Below, piece after piece: positions 46,641 through 61,740 of a stretch of DNA of 64,000 bases; position 1 is the stretch's first letter; each line of letters begins with the position of its first letter. This stretch comes from Paralichthys olivaceus (taxonomy: Eukaryota > Chordata > Actinopteri > Pleuronectiformes > Paralichthyidae): NCBI RefSeq assembly GCF_024713975.1, contig NC_091111.1, positions 10,613,001 through 10,677,000 of the forward strand, in the 5' to 3' direction. A program made the translations under genes and the position numbers. Under the pieces are notes generated by a model. The model did no database searches and was not told the origin of the DNA. It saw nothing but the letters and a program-made list of their open reading frames with translations.

Positions 46641-49600
46641 AGGTGGAGGCAATGCCAGCTGCAGTGAGTCACACCCTGAGTCACTGAGGGGCTGCACATC
46701 GACTCTCAATAAGGTTTAAACCTCCCTTATCGAGGAGATTTAAATTTCTCTTCACTTCTGTGTCTTTCCATCACAACTCTCTCGAACGCCCCACCCTGAC
46801 TCCAAGAGAGAATTCAGTTCCCTATTTTTTTCCCCTAACAGATTTTTTTCCACTGATACAGTGCAGGGTGTGTGTGTGGCGGAGGGTAGCAGTTACAGCA
46901 GATTCTGCCTATTTGCGGCCGTTCTGTTTCCTCTCTCTCTGTGCAGGTTTGCTTATGGAACATTTTGTCTTGTTGAAATGAATCATCAACTAGTGTAACA
47001 ATCAATTAATGGTGTAAAATTGATATCTTTTATTCCATTAATTTCAACACTGGATTTATTTATTTCAACATTGGCTTCAGGATTTATTCTTCTTTTCTAT
47101 TTATGGGCTCGGATATTACCTGTGTGTTGTTGTATTGTGAGTGTGAGTATTTGCTCTTGTCTCGTTTGGGTTAGGTTTAGGGCCCCTGTTCTTCATACAC
47201 CACGTATGTGTAGCTTTGACGAGAGGGCTGTTGGGGGGGGCAGTGGAATGCATTGGTTGCATATGTTAGTAAAGCCTGTTCTCCCCTCTCTGTTTGCACT
47301 GCCCTCTTCTTGCCCAAATCTGTTGAACAACCTTGTCTGGTTTTAAATGACGCAGTAAAACGAAAGTCTTTTAAGAGTAACAGACAGATTTTCCTCACTG
47401 AGACGGCAGCAGTCAGAACACACAGGCAGCTTTCTATGTATGAACTGGCATCCAGTCAGTGTCTTGCTCAAGGACACTTCAACAGACTGTCTCAAAAATC
47501 CTTCTGCCCTTTACAGTGAATTAAAGTATCACAGCTCTGGCAGCAGCTTAACAGTGATGTAACTGTTGTGTTATTCATCATTTGCCAATATGTGCAGTGC
47601 CAAAGAAAAACTGTTATAGCAAATATCTCCTCAGCTTAGCATCCAAGCCTCTATGGAGACAAATAGTAGGAAAATGGAAATATAACATGGGTGTTTTCTA
47701 AATCATAGTTTATATATTTCAAGAACTGGGATTTTTGCACTTTCCAGAAACACTTTGAGGCTCAATGTGGCTCAATGGGCGTCACATTTTGACCATGTAG
47801 CACTGATCCCACAACAGATATGTCTTTATCTTCCTTATGGCGGTGAACAGCCCCGGATGAAAGTGTGGCTGAGTCGAGATCTAAGTCCCACGGGCGAATC
47901 AGATACTCTCATATATGAACAAACAGCAATATGTGCCCAATGCTTTTGGGCAAATCCTACACCGTGAGCTGCTGGATTGTTGAATGGAGACTGAATTGAC
48001 ATGATGTGAGCTGAAAGCGATGGGTAGCGACAGGCTGAGATCAGTGATGCTTTGTCAGCTCTGCTCCGCCTTGTCAGTTCTTGGAGCGTGCTCTGGTTAA
48101 CCACCTCTGATGTCTTGACTAAATATTATCACTGTAATTAAAACAAATGTGTACAACAATTCATGTGGTTTGTCAGGAGTAGTGATTTATTATGGACATT
48201 TTTTTCAAAGGTTACACCAGTGAGAATCTTAATGGTTAAAAAAAATCAGTGTTATCGTATCATTAGTATCTTACCTAACATGACACGTCGACATGTCTGT
48301 TGTGATAAAGGTCTTAATTTAAGTTGACATCAGAGTTGGAATTAAAGATGTCACTCTCCAAGTTAAACTAACAAATCAAATGTATTGAAAGCTTTGGTAT
48401 TTGCTCATTGTCCCTTTTAGAGGAATTAGCTACTGCTTCTAACACTACAATCGCTTAAGCTCACTCACTTACATTGAGCAAGTTGGAAGTGAAAGTATAC
48501 ATCTGGTTGAGGCTTAGTCTGATGTCAACCTGCAAAAATTCTCACAACCACTGAGATTTCGAATAAAGTTCTTTATATCCTGAAATTCACAGCGAGCAAT
48601 GAACACACGATTCACAAAACAGGAAAATACAAAAAGATTTAGATTAAAAAAGTTTAACTTGGAAAGACAAAGAGATTCGAGAGCTTTTGATGATGAGGGC
48701 AGATGGCAGTGTTGATGCTGTAAACAAAAAGCATACTGTGAACTCCTAGGTGGAATTTATACATCATGTGCTGCCTCCTTCATTTTCTACCCTCACCTGA
48801 ATGTTCTGGGTATTTTCTTGTTGTGACTGACCCGAACAGAGTTCATGTCGACTGTGAATACAACACTCCAGCCAGGCTGTTCAATCTTTTTATCTCTTTC
48901 TGGCAAGAAAGTCAGTAAGCGTATATCTTAGAATGTCAAACTATTCCCTTAGCGTCATGATTTAGATGTTGAAGAAATCTGATAACATTTCCCATTTCAT
49001 GTGGCAGTGTCTGGAAGCTTCTCTGTCTGTGCAGATGACAAACACTGACCCACAGCAGGTCCAGTAGTCCTCCTCTCTTCTGTACTCTCTCTCTTTTCCT
49101 GTCTGAACAGCCAGTCATTTGTCACCATTAGCAACGGTCCTCAGGTACCCCAACTCATTGCACTGTGATCACGTGACATTGTGCAACCACTAAGATGAGT
49201 GGAAAGCAGAGAGGAGAGGGTGGAAAAAAGGTATGTGGGAGGAAAGGGTATAGGATGATGGTGAGAGAAAGAAGGAGAAGAAAGGGGAGGAATAGCGAGG
49301 AGAAGAAATAGGAGTGTCAGTGTAAAGAGGAACAGAACAGAAATCATGTGACGAAGGCCCCTCAGCAACAGCCAGAGATTCAGGCTGATCTAAGATAATT
49401 TGGAGTCATTCTCCATCAATAGACAACAGCATGATACAGATAAGGTGCAGATTCCATATCAGTGCTATAGAGAGGAGACTGCAGACAGAATCCTATCGAT
49501 CACCTCTGCTGGGCATTACAAGCTATATTCAGGTGGATACTCAAATGAGGGACAGGATTATTTCAATGACTGATTTGCTTCAACAGTTAAAATTAACACT

Positions 49601-50013
49601 AGGCCACATGATGACTGCAACTGCAACTAATGATCAGGTTTTGTATTTTTCACTTGATCTTTTGGTCTATTAATTGTCCAAATATCCATCACAGTTTCCG
49701 ATGTCCTCTCTTCATATGTTGTTGAACTCGGAAGTTACAGCAGAGATGGGCAAAGCCACAGTCAAAATGAAACATCCTGTTTTCTTGGATTAAATTGGGG
49801 ATTTCTCTGTAAGTACACAAGTGAAAAAATATATTTACATAACATAGGTTAGGTCAGTATCAAGTTTTGGGCAGTAGCTTTTTGATTTGTTGTTTTCAAA
49901 GGTTAAAGTGTCGGATGTAGTGATATTTCTGAACTACTTTCCCAAAAATATGACACATTTCAGCTGTTTTCACAGTTCTTTATATAAAATGTACTGAATA
50001 ATATTTACCTGAG

Positions 50014-50014
<1 letters not shown>

Positions 50015-50047
<33 letters not shown>
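50015..50047. repeat. (CA)n microsatellite
   Basis: About 33 bp of CA dinucleotide in the xkr6 intron. Confidence 0.97.
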
Positions 50048-50049
<2 letters not shown>

Positions 50050-53000
50050 AACATACTGCTATGGTTGGAATTCTTCTACTACTGAGAGAAAATAGTCAGT
50101 ATCAGACAAAATATTAGGATTGGTGGTTACTGCAGTAATTCACAAACATTTTGTAATCTGTGGCCTTCTTCTACTTGAAAATGCTTTTTTGGAGAAAAAT
50201 ACTCTGACATTGAAAAATGAAATCCTCTTTCTAGCCACCTTTCCCTCTGTCTGCCTTTGACTTGCTGTCTCCCCGCCCCTCTTTTACTGTTTTGTGGCTG
50301 CTCTTCAACCAGAGGAAAGGCCAGATTATGTACGGATTAAGAAGAAAAGGCTTGACCCACTTGCTTTTCAAAGAGCACCGAGCCAAAAGGGGCCGTGCAG
50401 AGGCTGGCTTCCATTGAGTGTCAGCACTTCTGTTGTACTGTGTGAGACACTTGAAGCTGATGTTTATTGCTCTTAAGACTATAATTAGCAGGGCTGGCTT
50501 ATGGCGTTAAAATGTTTCCCTGACTTAGCGATTGATTGAAGGTTCCCTGTGCAAATCTCTGGGGCCTGCACTTTGTTACCACTACGATCATATAAATATA
50601 TATATACCCAAAAAACATGATCTCCTTGCAGCCACAATTTAGTTTTTTCAAGGTTTGAAGTGCTTACTTGCCGGTTAGGAGGCATTATGCATTTCTCGAG
50701 CCAGGGAGATAACTCAACAATGGAGGTGAGAGACAAGTCAGCACGCAAGGAGAAAAAGAGGAGCAGGAGGGGGGGGAGAGATAGAGAGTATATAGGCGTT
50801 GGAGATAACCGCCAAGAAAGTGGAAGAGAGCAGGCGAGAGGAGGAGAGAATAGAGAGAAGTGACAGTGTGATGTAGTGACAGAGGAAGTGGAAGGTGGCG
50901 AGACGCAGCGAAAGTGGCACGACAAAGACACAGCGAAAATCTACTAGAGGTGGAAAAGAACCTGGGGAGTGAGAAGAGAGTGAGAGGAGGGGAGTGAGAG
51001 AGAATGAGACCCAGGAGGTAAACTAATCACTGAGCACGCAATGCAATTTTCTGGCTCTGTGCCTCCACTACACCATACTCCTCCCTCCTTCACTCTCGCT
51101 CCCTCCCTCCCTCCCACCATGCAACCCCTCACCGTCTCGGGGGCTCTTTTTGCTATTCCACTCACACATGCTGTCTCTCGCTCCTCTATCTATCAGACGG
51201 TTCCATTTCAACGCACCCCTCTCCTTCTTAGTACTGCCCACTAATCCCTGTTCGCTTCCCAAAATGGATCGAGCCACTCTGGCCATCAGTTTGAAAAAAA
51301 AAAAAATGCTGTTGATGAAGGAGGGAGTTTCAATGGTGATGCCGTATATTTTGAAATCATTATTTAAATATTTAGAGCTGAACCAGGTGTCTTCAGGTGT
51401 TTTCATGTGAAATCGCATGCTGGGGTTTGTGTGTGACAAGGTCAATGATGGGAAAACGGCACTGCAGTCAGCAAGTGGAAAGAAAAATTATATAAAACAG
51501 CATCTGTCTGTTTGCATCTGTGCGTGTGCACGCGTGTTCGTTTCCCCCGAGGTGGAGGCATTTAGGAAACGTTTGATATCGCTGCAGTAAAGGTTTGAAA
51601 GTGTGTTCAGTCTCTCTCCCCAGAGCAGCGGCGGCGTCTGCCTGCCTCACTATTTCGCAGTGCCTTGATGATGATGATGATAGATGTTCACCCCAGACAT
51701 GCAAATAAAGGAGACGGCTGCCTAGAGCTCTGCTCATGCTCTCTCTTACCAATGCACGCACATTCACAAGCACACACATTCATACCAGCAAATGTGTATG
51801 TTTGACTATCATCAAGTCATCCACTGATATATTAATCTTCCTTTTTAGTGAATATACCCTTGGGAAAATGAGCGAGCACAGGAAACGTAATACAGCCCTA
51901 TAGCACAGACACGCCAAGTGGAGATGAAGATTAGTCACACAAGATGCTAATTTGAAAGACAGAAGTCTTCTCTTAGAGAAAGATGTGAATGTATGAGAGG
52001 AAAGTGAGCGAGCTCATTATTGACATGCAGTATATGTCACTTCATCTATCATAAGTGACACTGCTGTCGCTACTGAGGCTCATAGTCTGACATAACACAA
52101 AAATATCACACAAGGATGCACAGAGCACAGGATCAGTTTCAACAAGCTCAGAGTATCAATATTCACATTCTCTACTTCACGTACAGTCAGATACACAAAT
52201 ATTTATATAGAATTACATAGAAACGCTCACAGATGCAACTAAAGCTTTAATAGAAATCATTATGTCAGTTTCCAAAGCACGTCATGAATATGACACATGC
52301 ATTACAAGTAAAATCAAAATACTACAAAAGACCCAGACATAACACACACTCATGTGCACACACACACACACAATCATGTCTTTACACCAGACTTCACACC
52401 ATCAGACAGTGTCACTATGGGAAAGCCCCAAGCGCCATGCTAACCTGAGGGGATCCAATGACACAAAGCATATGTGTGAGTCGCCGACTGCTGCTCACTG
52501 ACAGGCCTACTGAGCAAAACCTGTTGTGACAGATCAAAATATCAGCCCGGCAGGCACAGCGAAGGCAGGGAGGAAGACAGAGTGCATATTAAATGGCCAC
52601 CGTAACGACTAATACAGCTTAAGCGATGCAGGGTCCTTTAAGGTCACAGACCGGTGCAGCAGGGCTGCAGAGCAGACAGACAGACACACACACACGCATA
52701 CACACAAAGCTGTGGTCGAAAAAAACATTCCTCCCGCCCATTCCAGCATTTTCAGCCTCCTCCCCTCACCCAAACACTGAACAGAATATAATGTAAATCC
52801 TCTGAGACAGTACCCTGGATGGTGTCAGCTTTTCCAGCTCTTAAAAGAGACACACACACCCATATACCAGCAGACATAACCACCATTCAGACTAAGCTCA
52901 GATGAGAAGTCCTGGGCTGGCTTTGCTCTACCTTTCTATGCTGGGGGATGGTTCGATGGAGGATAGGAAGAAGAAAGAGATGCGGGGGAGGGGGACAGAT

Positions 53001-53076
53001 CGATACAGGTATCCTGTGAGCTCTTCCTTTCTTGTATGAATCTATGCAAGAAAGATCGTATGCTGACAGGGCAAAG

Positions 53077-53093
53077 CCCCCCCCCCCCCCCCC
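53077..53093 (+). repeat. C17 homopolymer
   Basis: Seventeen consecutive C residues, the longest mononucleotide run of G or C in the window. Length may be uncertain. Confidence 0.95.
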
Positions 53094-53789
53094 TCCAGAC
53101 ACCGGATCTAGGCCTCTGCCCCCCCTCTGATGGGACTTCATCAGTGCACAGAGTAAATGATAGTATGTAGAGCAGACACAAACACCCCCTGTGCAATAAA
53201 ATCTGTCGCATCAGTGGAAGTATGTGTGTATGTGTGTATGATAGCAGCTACATCTCCTTTTCCTGTGCCTCGGGGCTGAAAGAGAAAGGTCTCTGATGTG
53301 TGATAAGATTCACTCTGGTGTTGGAAACAGTGAAAATAGTGTACTATGTATGATGTATTGACAATATGACAACATGGATGTGTGTCTTTTATGGAATTTT
53401 TGAAAGATAGTGGTTTAATCTTGACAGGGTGTCAAAAAATATACTGTCTGACAAATACTGTTCGACAGGCTGTACGTTTGTAGTGTAAAACACGCTGGAC
53501 TGTGAGCTGTGGCTGAATTTGAAGCTCTGGGATTGGAGGAGGAGCAAAAAATCAGCACAATGTCAGATTGTGTATTTGTAGCAGATATTCGGCTGTACAC
53601 CCATATTTATTAACTTAATATTTGCCATCCCTGGGCTGTTTTCATGAAAAAAAAAACATCATACACAGGGTGCTGATTGTTGCAACGGACTGTTTAATAA
53701 GCACCATATGCCGGGTGGTGTTCAAAGGGTCTACTACTTATTAGATGCCGCTTTTAGCAGAAAGGCTTAAACAAGTCAGATGAGGTAGA

Positions 53790-53985
53790 ATTAAAAGTGA
53801 CAAAGTCACAGAATTTCCACCCAGTAGACTTAGGTTCAACTCCTGTCTGAAATCAAAAGTTGATAGTGATTATTTATGTATTTGTCTTTTGACAAGCCAC
53901 AGTTCTGGTTAGGTAGTTTGGTTAAGCAAGATCCCTCAGGTGGGTTTAGGGGAAGGTGGTTTGGGTTGGAATAGACACAATGTTA
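53790..53985 (+). mobile_element. Fish interspersed repeat fragment
   Basis: Landmarks ccacccagtagacttaggtt, tctggttaggtagtttggtt, gggtttaggggaaggtggtt and tgggtt resemble a common teleost repeat built from ggttaggttt-like units. It also contains a tRNA B-box-like ggttcaactcc. Class is uncertain. Confidence 0.5.
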
Positions 53986-56900
53986 GATTTTCTGCTAGAA
54001 CTTTTGACTTATATTAGTTGTCCACTTGTCCACTGAAGCATCAGTGACATTTGAAGGTGGTGAACACCAAAGCACTAATGAGCTATGGTATCCCTGCCAT
54101 TGCTTTTGTCCACTCAGTCTGAGCATATGCTTTTTTCATTTTAATCATATTTGACCTTCTTTTTCCATGGACATCTGAAAGAGCCAGACTGATGTTTAAC
54201 ATCCTAAAATGACTGTGAGCCAAGGTTTTCAGTGTTTAATCAGTTTTAAAGGATGCAAATGACCAACCAGTGCCACCTCCTACACACCTCTCTATCTATG
54301 ACTCACTGGAGTGAAAAGCATTAAATATTATTGTACACCTTAATTTTCATTGCGACACACACAGGGCTTTTCTTATCAACATATTTTCACTTCTTCCAGT
54401 CATGCAGATGTATCCCAGACAGAACTACTACACGGGTAAACATGAATGGAGCTATGTTTCTCTCCATTAAGGCTTGTACCACATGTCATGTGACATGGTG
54501 AGACACAGGTTGGCCATTACCGCTAGAGAGCACTTTAAGTTCAGTGGGTGGGTGGAGAGAGAGATTGGAAGAAAGAGGAGAGCATCTGTGGTTGTGTGGA
54601 TGAGAGTTTAAATGAGGTTGCGTGTCTGTCTGTCTGTGTGTGTGTGCTTATGTGAGTGTGTTTGCCTGTAAATGTGGGCTGAGTAAGTGAATGAGAAGAA
54701 GCAGTAAGTAATGGTGAGTGTGAAATCTGAGAAACCATCTGAGAAGGAATTGCTTTTATTTTTTAAACATTTATTGCCACACATACACATATACAATATC
54801 ATAAAAGGAATCTGCAGAATATGATTTTTTTTTCTTCTGCATTCAGTCCTCTCGTACACAAGCAAATGTCCTAAAACTGATTTTTGCGAACTTAACAGAT
54901 AATTGATATAGACTTTATCGCCACCTACTGGCCTGGCATGCTTTGAAGTTGACTCTGGACATCGTGGACAGAGATTTTTTTTTTTGTTGAAAATATCTGT
55001 TCAATAAATATCCCCATTAATGTAGACAAAGCTTGAATCTGAAAAACTGCTATACTGATACTTGTAGAAAAGATATAATTTGTCTATAGCTAAATATATA
55101 AAGTAAAATGTCTGTATTACCTTGTTATACATTGTGATTAATTGTATGAGTTATACCTATAAGTATATGACCTCCTGAATTAAACCTAAGACTATATCAA
55201 TAAAATAAATACTGTATATATACAGAACTATATTAACTTGCAATAATAATCATATAAAGCTTACTTGAACTGAACTTTAGACACTTTAGTACAGATAGAC
55301 ACAGAGAGAGAGAGTGAGTGAGAGAGCATCAGAGAGAGCTGATGACTCCTGAGAGTTGCTAAGTGATGGTAACTGGACTCCAACATGTTGCAGTCTGGAA
55401 AGTCTCCTGATGAATAGAAAGGAGAGAGGGCAGCAGAGGAAGGGATGGGATGGAAGACAGGAGAAAACCAAGCTGTGTAATGTGCAAGGCGTCCATTTCA
55501 TTCACAAAACCTCCGAGCATCCAACCTCAGGGCTGAACAACCTGCTCCAACTCAGCCCAGGGGAGATAGGACACGAAGCTTCTCTTACTCCATCTTTCCG
55601 GTTTCTTTTATCATCTTGTTTTTTCTGTTATCTTCATGAGGCTCTCCTGACTTTTCTCGTCTAGAAATGCAGCATCACTTTGGATTTGTTGACAAACCAG
55701 CCAAACCCGTGTTCCTGCGGGAATCCCTGGCTGAGTTTATTAAATGTTTTCCAAGTGAGAAATTAATCATTTGGCTTGGACCAGATTGCACTTTCTTTTA
55801 TCTTTAAATAAAATGAAAGAAAAAGTTAATTTGCACGAAGACACTGACCGTCAGCTACATGCACTTTTGTCTGGGCTGTGTAACTGCTGTAATAAACAGA
55901 GCCAAAGCACTGGGGTCTGCGTATTAATATTGCATCCTACTAAAATTACAGTAGAGTCTTCAAAATGGAAAAAATCTGGTTTTAAATTTTTGATAAAAAG
56001 CTTATGATCCCACATGCAGCTGCTCATCTCCCCCTGACCCTGGGGTAATTTGAGTCAGAGAAGCTGCATCAGCTTGTATGGTCATCATTTTGAGAAAAAA
56101 CAGCCCACACAAAAAGATGTGCATGTATAAGATGAGCTCATAGTGTAATTTAAATCACTTATCTATCTTACAAAGCAATATGGAGCCACCAAAGGGTCAT
56201 GGCGAGAATTCTTTTGAGGATTACTTTTGCATTCCTTCGCAAGATGTATTGTGTAATATCACAATACTTTTGTTCTGTTACTCCTTCCTTCCTTCTACCA
56301 TATGAACTTGTCCGAGCCAGAGAGAAAACTAAGAGCGCGACCCAACAGGCATTCTGTTGTTTGTATCCAACCCCCACCCTGAGTTTGTGTTACCCTGTCA
56401 CTGAAACATTGTTATCGCTTGTTTTCCCCAATTACAGACATGTGCAGTGCAAATTATCAGCCCACCCAACGTGACTGACCCAATCCGAACTCCAATATCG
56501 ACATTTTTGTTAAAACCTGAAGTGGACCTGCTGACGGCATCAGGTCAGGTATCCACACTCTAATATAGCCCATTTCCACTCATCTTATTCCACTGCACCC
56601 CCATAGTATGGATCAACTTATTGAATGTTACTTTGAACTGGGCATGAAAGTACTACTGCTCCATAAAGATGGTTGTATAATTAGTGAACTCTTAAATTCT
56701 TCGCTCACACTCTATAGAAGAATGCAGCACGGTGATCTGCAGGATGCTGACAGATTCATTCGGAACCAGTAACTCATGACAACTGCACTAAAACAGATGA
56801 TTGTTGCATGATGAGAATGAGAAACTGTTGCGAGGGAACACAAAAGTAATCCTTGAAACATTTTCACAGGGACTCTTCGGGACCATGAGAAATTGTTTTT

Positions 56901-58027
56901 CTAACTTTTGTAGTTTCATTTACACTTAATGTCAAGAAGTCATCATGAATTCCCATCACACACCTACACATTTAAAGATCCACACCACACATACATAGTT
57001 AATAGTTTGCAGTTATCACTAATGACAAGATGATGTTGCAGCACATTAGAGCAAACTGATCTGAGCAATTAGATAGCTGCCCAGGGATATCCGGGGGGAC
57101 AAATGTCGAGCATAGAAAGTACATGTGACTGACTTTGATCTTAAAATATAACAATACCTATACAAGGTTCTTGTATTTGCTCTGTCTCATAATCATTGTG
57201 TTGGTAGGTATTGTGTGTAGGTGTACAGTTTCAGAAAACAAATATAATCTAAATTTCTCCCCATTGATTTTTCTCATGTGGGCCTGGGTATATATTCGTG
57301 CCTGGATGAATTTATATGCAGTTTATGTGGATTTTTCCATCTACAAGTTAGATAAGGATCACGGGATAAGAAGTAATGGGTGGGTGGACAACCAACAGGA
57401 GTGGAGAAAAAAAAGAGCCATGCAGGGACAACAACAATGGAACATTTCTTTGCAGCATGATTTTGATTCTTAAGCTGCAGTTTGGAGCGTGACTTTAGGA
57501 GCTGCTGTGGAGCTGGGCAGAGAGGAAAATTAGGAAGAGGAGGAGGAGGTGGAGGAGGAGAGGAAGAGAAAGTAGGACAGAGATGTGTGGGCCTGGCTCT
57601 GGAAGGACGATGGCTCTAATCAGGACTGAGCAGCTGCTATTACTCCAGTGCTCTCTTAGGGACGGAAGACAAAACCCTACTCATGCTTTAACATCAAGGA
57701 GGGAAATCTAAATCACACAGGCTCCTGTTAGAAGCAGCATACAGTAGCTTTTAGGGGAAAAGAACTGTGTTGGGACAAGTTTTTCTCCTATCTTGCTTCA
57801 TAAAGACACTGACAGTCGAAAATAATTTGGTAGAATAGATCTGAAGAAGGAATTGATCGGAACTAATGAGCATCGTACACTGTTGTCACAGTATTTATTT
57901 GACCGTTAAATCAACCTGTCACAGCATGGAGGTTTTGTATTTAACATGTCGAATCAGTATGTGTCGTTTTTTCTTCCTGAAACCAAAATGTAAAGAATTT
58001 ATCTGCAGTCTGCCCGGGGTAATGTTA

Positions 58028-58277
58028 GGGCAGTTGTCACTCAGGAGGTAGAGAGGGTCATCCACTATCCAAGAGGTTGGTGGCTTGATCCCCGCCTCTT
58101 CAAGTCTGCATTCCGTAGTGTCCTTGAGCAAGATGTTGACCCCAAATGTCTGTGCCGACAGTGTATGAATGACTAAAATAGCAGCAGGTTATGACCGTGT
58201 TACATGGGTGAATGTGATTTGTACTGTAAAGCACTTTCAGTGACTGGAGAATACTATATAAATGCAGTCAATTTACC
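58028..58277 (+). mobile_element. SINE-like tRNA-derived repeat
   Basis: The left part resembles a tRNA-type promoter: an A-box-like cactcaggaggtagag and a degraded B box (ggcttgatccc). It is followed by conserved landmarks tgtccttgagcaagatgttg, accccaaatg, tgtatgaatgac, tgtaaagcactttcagtgac and actatataaatgcagtcaat. This arrangement recurs throughout fish genomes. Whether it is a true SINE or a non-autonomous DNA element is not decidable here. Confidence 0.7.
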
Positions 58278-61200
58278 AACTCCATTGTCAAAGTGTCTTG
58301 ATCGCAACCTGGAAGCTGCCTGCAGGAAATCTGCCTCCTCCAGTCCTCCTACAGTTTCTGTCATTTTCAGTAATTCTAATCACACTTATGTATGTCCAAG
58401 TGTTGATTATTTACAGTAAGTTGGTTTATTTCATGCCATAAAATCTGAAACATTATGGTTAACAGCTGAGACTGACTCATGATTGGTTGAACACGTGTAT
58501 CGGTAGAACCTAACTTATGTGGCTCCAATCCCTGATCCCTATTGCACAGATTCTGTCTCCAAATGTGCAAGATCAAGCAGAATATTTTTGGCCTCATTTC
58601 TAGAAAGTGGTAGGAAGTTGAAATACGTCTGTCTTTATATACAGTTTATGTGTCAAACCCAGAGTTACTACTTACAGTTCACATTAATAAACACATTTCT
58701 TAAAAGAGGTTGGGTTCCATTTATCATCAAAAACCTGTCTTTTCATTTAAACTTTTTCCCCACATCAGCCTCTAAACAGCATACAAATTGTTTTTCACGC
58801 AAGTCACCAAAGCCCCAGACCCTGTAGCAACAACACCCAGAAACACTGCGCGCTGAAGTATTAAATAGCAAATGGGAAGCGACAGTCTCAAGAAAACTCA
58901 GCACTTTGTGGGGGAAAACAAGCTGTCAATATCAGCGCCCTGGAAGCACATGACACTGGAAAGAGACAGAGGGACATGCAAACTGTGACAGAGATGAAGA
59001 AACGGAAAGAGAAAGAGAGAGTGGAGGGATACATTGACATCTTTCTCTCTCCCTCACTGTGGGCTAAGGTGCTTGTCTCTGACAAGAGAATGTCGATTTA
59101 TATCTAAAGTGGACAGCTAAGCCAAAGGAGCTACACTGTGTTGAGACCTGTGTTTGCCCAGGAGGCCATGCAGGGTGAAATCCTGCAAATCCCTTCCTTC
59201 TCTTTGCTCTTCTAGGCCACAGAACTTTTTTTTGAAATTTCTGTGAAACCCGATTGTGAATGTAAATGCATTGTTGGTGATTTGTGGTCTAACCAAGTGT
59301 GACTGCACATATAATTGCATGTCATCATTTTCTGTCACAATTCAAGGTTTAAAACACCTTTTCCCCACAAATGCGCAGTTTCACAACACCAACTTCTTTC
59401 ATGGCCCAATGCTGCTGCATGCAACAGCCAATCAGAGTACTCGAACAAACGCCATGCTACATCATGAAATAAGAGCTGTTAAATTAGTCAAACTTATGGA
59501 TGCTTTGTTCTACATCGACACATAAATGTGAAAACTTTGTTTAAGTGTTACTGTCACTTTATTTTTCCCTCTGTCAATACCCACCTCCCTCCACTTGCAA
59601 GTTTTTCTCAAAGCTCCCTTGATAAACAAGCTAATTCAGGTGACCTTTTTTCGTCTGTGGCATCTAATATGGATTCCCTCAGTGTGGGGGTCGCAGCGCA
59701 TCTCAAAACTAAACATCTGGGAGTGGATAATTAGCTGGTGCGTGTGTGCGCGACCGCTTTTGTGCGCTTGCACCCAGGTCACCTCGCCAGCTCACATCAG
59801 ACCACATCAAACAAACCCATCTCAAGTCTGTGACACACTTTCATCAAAGACAGCACACAGGAGAGAGAAATCTCTTCAGAAAGCCTTAATGTGTTACGGT
59901 CGGGTTGCCTTCTTAAAGCAGGCCATGGTACATACAGTACGCAGCACTATAAAGCACTGATGGAAAAGAGACACAAAAGCTGTTTTCAGTAAATATACAC
60001 AAAAACAGGATGGCACAGCGGAATGTGCATGCAGCTCAAAATATTTCTGAGTTTCGTTTTCGCTCGTCTTTTTTGTACTCTATTCTGCAGCGTCTGCCTG
60101 TGTCAGAGTAGGCTACAAGACGGGTTGACTTCAAACAGTCGTGTCCCATCGTACAGCACATCACAGCACCACCAGCTCCACCTTTGAAGCACCCCTGGAT
60201 GGAGCATGCTCAGTGACACCCAGTCAATAAGTAATTAGTGGAGGCTTCAGTGGCAGTTGCTCACCTTGTGAGGCTGTGCACTGACCCACAGTCAGCCACA
60301 CAGCTTCATCTTACACATCCAAACAGAACAAACAGGATGGAGGAATGTCTGGGAGGATGAGTTGAGAAATAGGTTTCTGAAACATTTGATCCTTCTCTCT
60401 TTTGGTTTTGGTTGCCAAACAAAATTCCTAAACAAGATAGAAATTAACTTGAATATACTGTAAATTAAAAACTAAATGTAAATAATGATTAAAACAAGGA
60501 GTTAATCCAAAATACATATTGTAATTAAGTCATCATGAATATGTAATTTGTTGCATTTAATTACTTTAAAGAACAGTTGGACAATTTTTGGAAATGCACT
60601 TATTTCATCAACGTCACACAATGAATCCTTTGTATTGTTTGGCCTGAGAAGGATCCACCTGTTGGATCCTTTGTTGCTCGAGAACGTCAGCCGCATTTGA
60701 AGAAGCCTTCAAAAAGGTGTATCACAGTCGCACCTGTGACACAATAGATCTTCAAATTTAGCTTCCAAAGGATGCGGCCGTCGAATTGAGACACAGCTCA
60801 TGTATAAATGAATGAATTTTAGAGGTGCGGTTGGGCATATTTTGCTAGCTTTAATCAGGGTGGTCTTGCTATTGTCCTATGTTCCCATTATAACTAAGCT
60901 TACAGTGTGTTTGCTGTAGCTTTATATTTAGCACACTGTAGTGTCAAAAAGGGTCAACCCTCTGGGAGGTCCAGCAGTCGACCAAACTTTAAAAAAGTAC
61001 AAAGTCACACACCCTTAAACAGCATGATTATATGAGCTAATCTTGAGATTCAACTATGTTAACTCCTCACTATCTTGTAAGTGCAATTCAAGGCCAGGAA
61101 TTAAAAAAATAAATACCTCACGCTACAACCAAGGAAGGAAGAGCTTTAACCGGGTCATGTTATGTCTGTGTAGACATTGTAAAAACTCACAGCGAGATCA

Positions 61201-61740
61201 GAAGACATTCACGAGGCTTCCAGACTGAGATCAAAACCTTTATGCATAGTGCATGTGCAGAGGCTCTTCACAAAGTCTCTTTCATGGCTCCTCTCATGGT
61301 GACCCACTCTGAACTGTCTATTTTTTTCTATCTTCAATTCCTTATTTCTGTTCTACTCTCGTCTTTTTACCCAATTTCCCTTGTTTTCATTGCGTGTTTT
61401 TCCCTTGTCTTTTATATGTCGCATCTTTTCCCCCGTGCTCCTTAAACAGAATATTTTCAAGGCTCTTTTTGTGAGAGATACAGTGACAAACTGCTGCCTC
61501 GCTCTTCTTTCCTTGATGTTCTCTTAATGTTGGCAAAGTGATGTAACAGCATGCAAGTCATTTTATCTGTCTAAATGAATAAACATCAACAGCATGTTTC
61601 ATTGTGAAAGATATAAAGAGCAATGTAAGCTCCCAACTGTTGCTCAAATGTATAGTCTGCTTAAAAAACAGGACAGACCCTTGACTCCACTGTTGTGTCT
61701 GTGGTAAATTCACATAGAATGGGAATAGTACAAAATACAT

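Noticed and set aside
47455..47495. Short piece gtgtcttgctcaaggacact of a fish repeat
   Set aside because: Only about 40 bases are recognisable, too little to annotate as an element.
53820..53850. tRNA gene suggested by a ggttcaactcc B box
   Set aside because: No acceptor stem, A box or anticodon arm can be built around it. It belongs to a repeat fragment.
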